A stretch of 64,000 nt of DNA, taken from contig NZ_KB903249.1 of NCBI RefSeq assembly GCF_000379685.1, positions 352,795 to 416,794 of the forward strand, written 5' to 3'. This document shows, one piece after another, positions 59,660 through 64,000 of the stretch. This stretch comes from Catelliglobosispora koreensis DSM 44566. GTDB taxonomy: Bacteria; Actinomycetota; Actinomycetes; Mycobacteriales; Micromonosporaceae. Made by a program: the position numbers and the translations under genes. Position 1 is the first letter of the stretch, and every line of letters begins with the position of its first letter. The notes below the pieces were generated by a model, which saw nothing but the letters and a program-made list of their open reading frames with translations, did no database searches and had not been told where the DNA came from.

Positions 59660-60707
59660 CCCGGTTCCACCAAAGCGATAGTCCTATCGCGACCATCACC
59701 AATAGTGCGCCGGGCAACACGAACCACGAAGTGATTTCCATGTCTCGCTTCTGGAACTCCAGCTTGCCCGGCAAGCCAGCGAGCACATCGGCGAGCTGCC
59801 CCGCGTCCTGCGCCCGGAAATACTCACCGCCGGTTACTTTGGCGACCTCGGTTAGCGAGGCTTCGTCGAGTTGCAGGTAGCGTCGCATGTTTCCACCATT
59901 GGGCGGACCGGCATTGCCCCGGCCATCGCCGCGAAAACCCGCGCCAGCACCCATTTGCTCGGCTGTGCAGACCATCTGGCCCGGCTGAGCGGTGCCGAAG
60001 CCGATGGTGAAGACCCGGATCCGGCGTGCGGCGGCTTCTTCGGCGGCCAATGCTGGTGGCACGCCTTGGGTGTTGGCCCCATCCGTGAGCACAACAATGA
60101 TGTCAGGCTGGTATCCCTCAATAGGCTCGGTCGCTGGCAGCTCCGCTGAAGTCGGTGCCACATCGGGATTAGTTTCCGCGATGGCGTCGATCGACGTCAG
60201 GATCGCCAGGCCAATCGCCGTGCCACGGAATGTTTTGAGGTTGTCGATCGCGGTCAGCAGCTTCTTGCGGTCGTTCGTGGGCTCAACGAGCAGCCCTGCC
60301 ACGCCAGAAAAGCCAACGAGCCCGATACGAATGTCACCCTGTTGTTCCTCAACGAATTTACGGGCGGCTTCGCTGGCCGCCGTCAGCCGGTTGGGCTCGA
60401 CGTCGGTGGAACACATCGACAGCGAGATGTCGATGGCGAGCAGAATCGACGTCGAGCTCGATGGCACCGCGACGGAGGCCTGCGGCCGGGCGATGCCCAC
60501 GCTGAGAACCGCCAGCCCGGTGACGAACAGGATCACGGGAATCCTTCTGCGCCAGAGGGACCGGCCGGGCAACGCTTTGACGATCAGCGCCACGCTCGGC
60601 AGCCGGACGGTGTTGCGCCGGCGCCGCCGTCTCATCCACCACCACACGGCTATCAGCAGGGGAGCGGCTAAGAGCGCGGCCAGCCCCAAGGGCCAACTAA
60701 GCGACAT
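59655..60707 (-). CDS. VWA-domain membrane protein, BatA/BatB-like (second in pair)
   Basis: 350 residues. Two N-terminal helices (LGLAALLAAPLLIAVWWWM and IPVILFVTGLAVLSVGIA), then a VWA domain (about 85-300) with MIDAS DISLSMCSTD (DxSxS), TFRGTAIGLAIL (Thr of the MIDAS) and VVLTDGANTQG (Asp), so metal binding is intact. A C-terminal helix (TSWFVLPGALLVMVAIGLSLWW) closes the protein. Cysteines in MCSTD and QMVCTAEQM are unusual for the family. It is in the MoxR-DUF58-VWA-VWA operon; its start overlaps the preceding stop by 1 bp. Confidence 0.92.
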   Translation of the reverse strand: MSLSWPLGLAALLAAPLLIAVWWWMRRRRRRNTVRLPSVALIVKALPGRSLWRRRIPVILFVTGLAVLSVGIARPQASVAVPSSSTSILLAIDISLSMCSTDVEPNRLTAASEAARKFVEEQQGDIRIGLVGFSGVAGLLVEPTNDRKKLLTAIDNLKTFRGTAIGLAILTSIDAIAETNPDVAPTSAELPATEPIEGYQPDIIVVLTDGANTQGVPPALAAEEAAARRIRVFTIGFGTAQPGQMVCTAEQMGAGAGFRGDGRGNAGPPNGGNMRRYLQLDEASLTEVAKVTGGEYFRAQDAGQLADVLAGLPGKLEFQKRDMEITSWFVLPGALLVMVAIGLSLWWNRA

Positions 60708-61645
60708 CAGACGATCCTTCCGTGCGAGCGAATCATCAGCAGCCCGCCGATGGTCAGCAGGAGGAGGGCCGCACCGGCGAAGAAGGCGGTCAGTTCCATC
60801 TCCTCCGGGCGCGCGGTGAGCCGAAGATCAATCGATCGCGTGACTTCGGCGAGTGCTTCGGTGTCCGAAGCCTGGTGATAGCTGCCACCCGTGGTGTCGG
60901 CGATCAGGGCCAGCAGCTCTTCGTTCAGGGCTGTGGCGACCTGATAACCATCGACTTCGACCGTGGCACCTTGGGCCGTTCCAATCCCGACAGTCTGAAT
61001 GCGTACGCCAGCGTCGGCCGCTCGCAGCGCGGCCTCTTCCGCGTCAGGCCCGCCCGTGTCTTCTCCATCGGAGAACAGCACGATCGTGGCCGACCGCCAG
61101 TAGCCGATGTCCTCGGGTTCCAGCGTCACCGTCTTGCCGCTGATCGCCGTCATCGCCGCGAGGATCGCCTGGCCGAGTGAGGTGCCGCCGTTGGTCTTGA
61201 GCCGCTTGACCGCGTTGAGCGCTTGATTGTGGTCCTTGGACGGTTCCAAAGTGGTCAGTGCCGCCTGGCTGAACATGACGACGCCGATGTCGACCGTGGC
61301 CGGCTGTGCCTTCACAAAAGCTTCCGCGGCGGCCTGTGCGGCGACGAGACGATTCGGCTTGAGATCGTCGGCGGCCATGCTGTTGGACACGTCGAACACG
61401 AGGATCACCGTGCCGGCCGCCCGCGGAATGCTCACCGTCGCCTCTGGCCGGGCCAGTCCAACCAGCAGTAGCGGAATGGCCGCCAGCAAGAAGACGTACG
61501 GCACGTGCCGTCGCCAAGTGCTCGCGGGTAACAGGGCGGAAGGCGTCGCGGCGCGGCGATTGCGCCATAGCTTGACGTAGAAGGTAACCGCGACAGTGGT
61601 GAGCACGAACGCGGCGATCAGCATGACCGGGCTCTGGAAACTCAT
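60707..61645 (-). CDS. VWA-domain membrane protein, BatA/BatB-like (first in pair)
   Basis: 312 residues. N-terminal helices (PVMLIAAFVLTTVAVTFYV and YVFLLAAIPLLLVGLA), a VWA domain with MIDAS DVSNSMAADD, NGGTSLGQAILAAM and VLFSDGEDTGG, and a C-terminal helix (ELTAFFAGAALLLLTIGGLLMI). DxSxS, Thr/Ser and Asp positions are complete, so it should bind Mg or Mn and a partner's acidic side chain. It couples to DUF58 upstream (ATGA) and to the second VWA gene. Confidence 0.92.
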   Translation of the reverse strand: MSFQSPVMLIAAFVLTTVAVTFYVKLWRNRRAATPSALLPASTWRRHVPYVFLLAAIPLLLVGLARPEATVSIPRAAGTVILVFDVSNSMAADDLKPNRLVAAQAAAEAFVKAQPATVDIGVVMFSQAALTTLEPSKDHNQALNAVKRLKTNGGTSLGQAILAAMTAISGKTVTLEPEDIGYWRSATIVLFSDGEDTGGPDAEEAALRAADAGVRIQTVGIGTAQGATVEVDGYQVATALNEELLALIADTTGGSYHQASDTEALAEVTRSIDLRLTARPEEMELTAFFAGAALLLLTIGGLLMIRSHGRIV

Positions 61646-62532
61646 CGGCGCCTCCTGCGCGATGCGCGGACCAGGCCGATGAGCGCTTGGGCCAAATCCT
61701 GATCGGTGGTGATCCGGTGCGAGGTCACGCCAGCGCGGTTCATGGTTTCCGACAGGCCGAGTTCCCGGGCTTCGACTTCGAGGCTTAGCCGTTGCCGCAG
61801 CAGCGGATCGCTGGTGTCCACGGTGATTTGCTCGCCTGTCTCGGCGTCTTCGATGACGATGAGACCGAGGTCGGGCAGCTCAAGCTCCACGGGGTCGACG
61901 ACGCGCACCATCACGACCTCGTGGCGCTGGGCGAGCATGCCGAGCGCGCGGTCCCAGCCGTGGTCACCAATGAGATCCGAGATGACGAAGATGAGGCACC
62001 GTGAGCGGGCCGTTTTCGAGGCCAGCCGCAGCATCGCGGCCAGGTCGGTGGTTGTTCCGCGGGCCGACGCGGGTGGCGGTTTCGTCAGCTCGTGGGTCAG
62101 CCGCAGGATCTGCCGCCGTCCCGTGCGCGGTGGGATGACTTGCTGCTTTTCGTTGTCGTAGAGAATCGCGCCGACCCGGTTGCCCCGCTGCGACAGCAAT
62201 CGCGCCAGGCAAACCGACAGTTCGTTGAGGACGGAGTCCTTGCCGCTTTCGCTGGCACTGCTGAATCGCATGGAGGCGGACCGGTCGAGCACGAGCCAGG
62301 CGGTCAGGTCACGGTCCTCTGTGTACTGGCGGACGTAAGGCTCATCAAGACGTGCCGTCACATTCCAGTCGATGTGGCGGACGTCGTCTTCGGGGGTGTA
62401 ACCGCGCAGATCGGTGAAGTCGATCCCGGCCCCGCGCCACACCGTGCGGTAGGAACCTTGCAACTGCCCGTCGAGGCGCCGCAACACCTGCCACTCCAAG
62501 CGTCTCAGCAGCCGGTCGGTGGCGGTGGTCAT
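61642..62532 (-). CDS. DUF58 family protein (cluster 2)
   Basis: 296 residues, soluble and shorter than the cluster 1 homologue because it lacks the N-terminal helices. DUF58 signatures are YRTVWRGAGIDFTDLRGYTPEDDVRHIDWNVTARLDEPYVRQYTEDRD, AWLVLDRSASMRF (VWA-like MIDAS DRSASM) and IFVISDLIGDHGWDRAL. It acts with the MoxR ATPase encoded 2 bp upstream. Confidence 0.95.
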   Translation of the reverse strand: MTTATDRLLRRLEWQVLRRLDGQLQGSYRTVWRGAGIDFTDLRGYTPEDDVRHIDWNVTARLDEPYVRQYTEDRDLTAWLVLDRSASMRFSSASESGKDSVLNELSVCLARLLSQRGNRVGAILYDNEKQQVIPPRTGRRQILRLTHELTKPPPASARGTTTDLAAMLRLASKTARSRCLIFVISDLIGDHGWDRALGMLAQRHEVVMVRVVDPVELELPDLGLIVIEDAETGEQITVDTSDPLLRQRLSLEVEARELGLSETMNRAGVTSHRITTDQDLAQALIGLVRASRRRRR

Positions 62533-62534
62533 GC

Positions 62535-63509
62535 TCAGCGTCCCTGCAGGGCGAGCTCTGGCACCGGCAGCGCCGCGAGGATCTGGCGCAGGATGGTGTC
62601 AGCGCTAACGTCGTCGGACAAAGCCTCGTAGGACAGCACGAGCCGGTGCCGCAAGATGTCGAGCGCGAGATCGGTGACGTCCTGCGGCAGGGCGTAGTCG
62701 CGCCCGCGAATGAACGCCAGAGCACGGGCGGCCAGCACCATGTTGATCGACGCACGAGGACTCGCCCCGAACGCGATGTAGCGCGACAGCTGTCCTAAAC
62801 CGGCGATCGTGGGCTGGCGGGTGGCGTTGGTGAGGCGCACGGCGTACTCAATGAGGGAGGGGTCGACGTAGACCTGATCGGCCTGACGCTGAAGGGCGAC
62901 AAGCTGTTCGGGGTTCATGACGGACTGGATCACCGGTGCCGGGCTGATGGCGCGGTCGACGATGACGAACTCTTCGGTCGGGCTTGGGTAGCCGACGATG
63001 ACCTTCATCATGAACCGGTCGACCTGTGCTTCAGGCAGCGGATAGGTGCCTTCGGATTCGATCGGGTTCTGCGTGGCCATGACGAGGAACGGCTCCGGAA
63101 CGTGGTGTGTCTCGCGGCCGATCGTGACCTGGTGCTCCTGCATGACTTCCAGCAGGGCGCTTTGGACCTTGGCCGGTGCCCGGTTGATTTCGTCGGCGAG
63201 CAGAAGGTTGGTGAACACCGGGCCGAGCGAGACCTGGAACTCGCCGCTGGGCTGGTGATAGATGCGTGTTCCGATGAGGTCGGCGGGCACCAGGTCGGGC
63301 GTGAACTGCACGCGGTGGAACTGTCCACCTAGGACCTCGGCGAGCGATTTGACCGCGAGCGTCTTGGCCAGGCCTGGCACACCCTCGACCAGGATGTGCC
63401 CGCGCGCGAGCAAGGCGACCAAAAGCCGCTCCAGCAGGGCATCCTGGCCCACGATGGTCTTCTTGACCTCATAGAGCATCTGCTCGACGGCGGTCGCTGG
63501 TGCAGTCAT
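62535..63509 (-). CDS. MoxR family AAA+ ATPase (cluster 2)
   Basis: 324 residues from MTAPATAVEQMLYEVKKTIVGQDALLERL with GAGGA 8 nt upstream. Walker A GVPGLAKTLAVKSLA (GLAKT, the MoxR/RavA form of the P loop), Walker B LLLADEINRAPAKVQSALLEVMQE, sensor 1 VMATQNPIE, DRFMMKVIVGYP and the lid region GASPRASINMVLAARALAFIRGRDYALPQDV. Compared with the cluster 1 MoxR it is a different subgroup (GLAKT versus GVGKT). It probably remodels or assembles the VWA/DUF58 partners in the same operon. Confidence 0.95.
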   Translation of the reverse strand: MTAPATAVEQMLYEVKKTIVGQDALLERLLVALLARGHILVEGVPGLAKTLAVKSLAEVLGGQFHRVQFTPDLVPADLIGTRIYHQPSGEFQVSLGPVFTNLLLADEINRAPAKVQSALLEVMQEHQVTIGRETHHVPEPFLVMATQNPIESEGTYPLPEAQVDRFMMKVIVGYPSPTEEFVIVDRAISPAPVIQSVMNPEQLVALQRQADQVYVDPSLIEYAVRLTNATRQPTIAGLGQLSRYIAFGASPRASINMVLAARALAFIRGRDYALPQDVTDLALDILRHRLVLSYEALSDDVSADTILRQILAALPVPELALQGR

Positions 63510-63519
63510 GAGTCCGTCC

Positions 63520-64000
63520 TCAAAGTTGCGGTTGCTGGTCATCACCGGCTCCGAGAGCGGCACCGATCGGCACAGCGAAACCAATTCCAATGAACGTGTC
63601 CGCATCGGTCGGGTTGGCCAGGGCCACCACGATCCCGATGGTCTGCCCTCTGGCGTTGACCAGTGGGCCGCCTGAGCTGCCAGGATTGACCGCGGCATCA
63701 AACTGGATGAGTCCCGTGAGCTGCCCGCCATCGCTGCCGACGGTGCGGTCCAATCCGGAGACCACGCCGGCTGTCGTGCTGTTGTGCAAGCTCAGCTGAT
63801 TGCCGATGGCGACCACATCGTCGCCAATGGACACTCGCCCGCCCAGCACCGCCGGCACCACGAGCTGTGGCAGCGTGACCGGCGTGAGCACGGCGATATC
63901 AATAGAAGGGTCGGCGGCCGCGATCTCGGCCGCCGATTTCGTCCCGTCAGCGAAGGTCAGCTCGATCTCGCTGGCTCCTTTGATCACGTGATAGGCGGTC
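63520..64000 (-). CDS. HtrA-like trypsin-fold serine protease (N-terminus outside window)
   Basis: The open frame continues past the window's right edge; about 160 residues are visible. The visible part begins TAYHVIKGASEIEL, so the catalytic His is in AYHV. The Asp is in PSIDIAVLTP and the Ser in NPGSSGGPL, so the triad appears complete. DVVAIGNQLSLHNSTTAGVVSGLDR and FIGIGFAVPI follow the HtrA/DegP order, but it ends shortly after, with no PDZ domain (it stops at 63520). It is 10 bp upstream of moxR and could be part of that operon. Length and start are unknown. Confidence 0.88.
   Translation of the reverse strand, partial: TAYHVIKGASEIELTFADGTKSAAEIAAADPSIDIAVLTPVTLPQLVVPAVLGGRVSIGDDVVAIGNQLSLHNSTTAGVVSGLDRTVGSDGGQLTGLIQFDAAVNPGSSGGPLVNARGQTIGIVVALANPTDADTFIGIGFAVPIGAALGAGDDQQPQL

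Overview
The window is 64 kb of high-GC, densely coding bacterial chromosome. SigK/RskA, MoxR-DUF58 operons, DUF222-HNH, SHOCT, DUF6325, DUF7144 and DUF5937 proteins, a Tat-exported heme peroxidase and frequent GTG/TTG starts all point to an actinobacterium. A Pseudonocardiales-like genus is plausible but cannot be proven here. I see no rRNA, tRNA, CRISPR, prophage, transposase or replication origin. The region looks like ordinary chromosome with many envelope and secreted functions. Most operons are tight, with ATGA or GTGA stop/start overlaps.

Layout. 1-2 kb: ECF sigma factor SigK (5' end cut by the window), a 56-codon small ORF made of two tandem repeats, anti-sigma factor RskA and a fasciclin-domain protein (the class of target SigK controls in mycobacteria). 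2-7 kb (minus): a membrane-anchored FKBP, then a coupled DUF4331 / TPR / His-rich NicO metal transporter operon. 7-10 kb: a HEAT-repeat protein and a secreted subtilase with two P domains, then about 650 bp with no recognisable gene. 10.5-14 kb: a DUF2809 membrane protein running antisense into a MacB-type export operon (adaptor, ATPase, permease). 14-25 kb: DUF2277, ProRS, an aldo/keto reductase divergent from a MerR regulator with a clear operator, an HExxH membrane protein, an MFS transporter divergent from a DUF5937/ArsR regulator, two SDRs, an EXPERA protein, an NmrA-like protein and an RlpA-like protein.

24-35 kb (minus): a five-gene coupled operon (beta-propeller/FN3/SH3-like protein, MoxR, DUF58, degenerate transglutaminase, GT87), preceded by a TPR/Pro-rich/FN3 protein. 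34.7-40.8 kb (minus): the most interesting block, a coupled operon of a secreted CE18-like deacetylase, a PelF-like GT4, a polytopic membrane protein, a spherulin-4/GH135 protein and a GH114 protein. This is the enzyme set of fungal galactosaminogalactan and bacterial Pel biosynthesis, and it carries a palindromic operator next to the first start codon.

41-53 kb: two paralogous M14 carboxypeptidases (41.3 and 51.0 kb) with a gene-conversion tract and a shared upstream motif. Between them lie a free-standing condensation-domain protein, a Vps62-like protein, SHOCT/DUF6325/DUF7144 small proteins, a class II amidotransferase and a GH15 glucosidase/trehalase. 53-64 kb: a pentapeptide protein, a VOC protein, a methyltransferase, an SMP-30 protein, a frameshifted DUF222-HNH gene, a DUF2157 protein, a heme peroxidase with a 20-bp palindrome upstream, and a second MoxR-DUF58-VWA-VWA operon next to a truncated HtrA-like protease.
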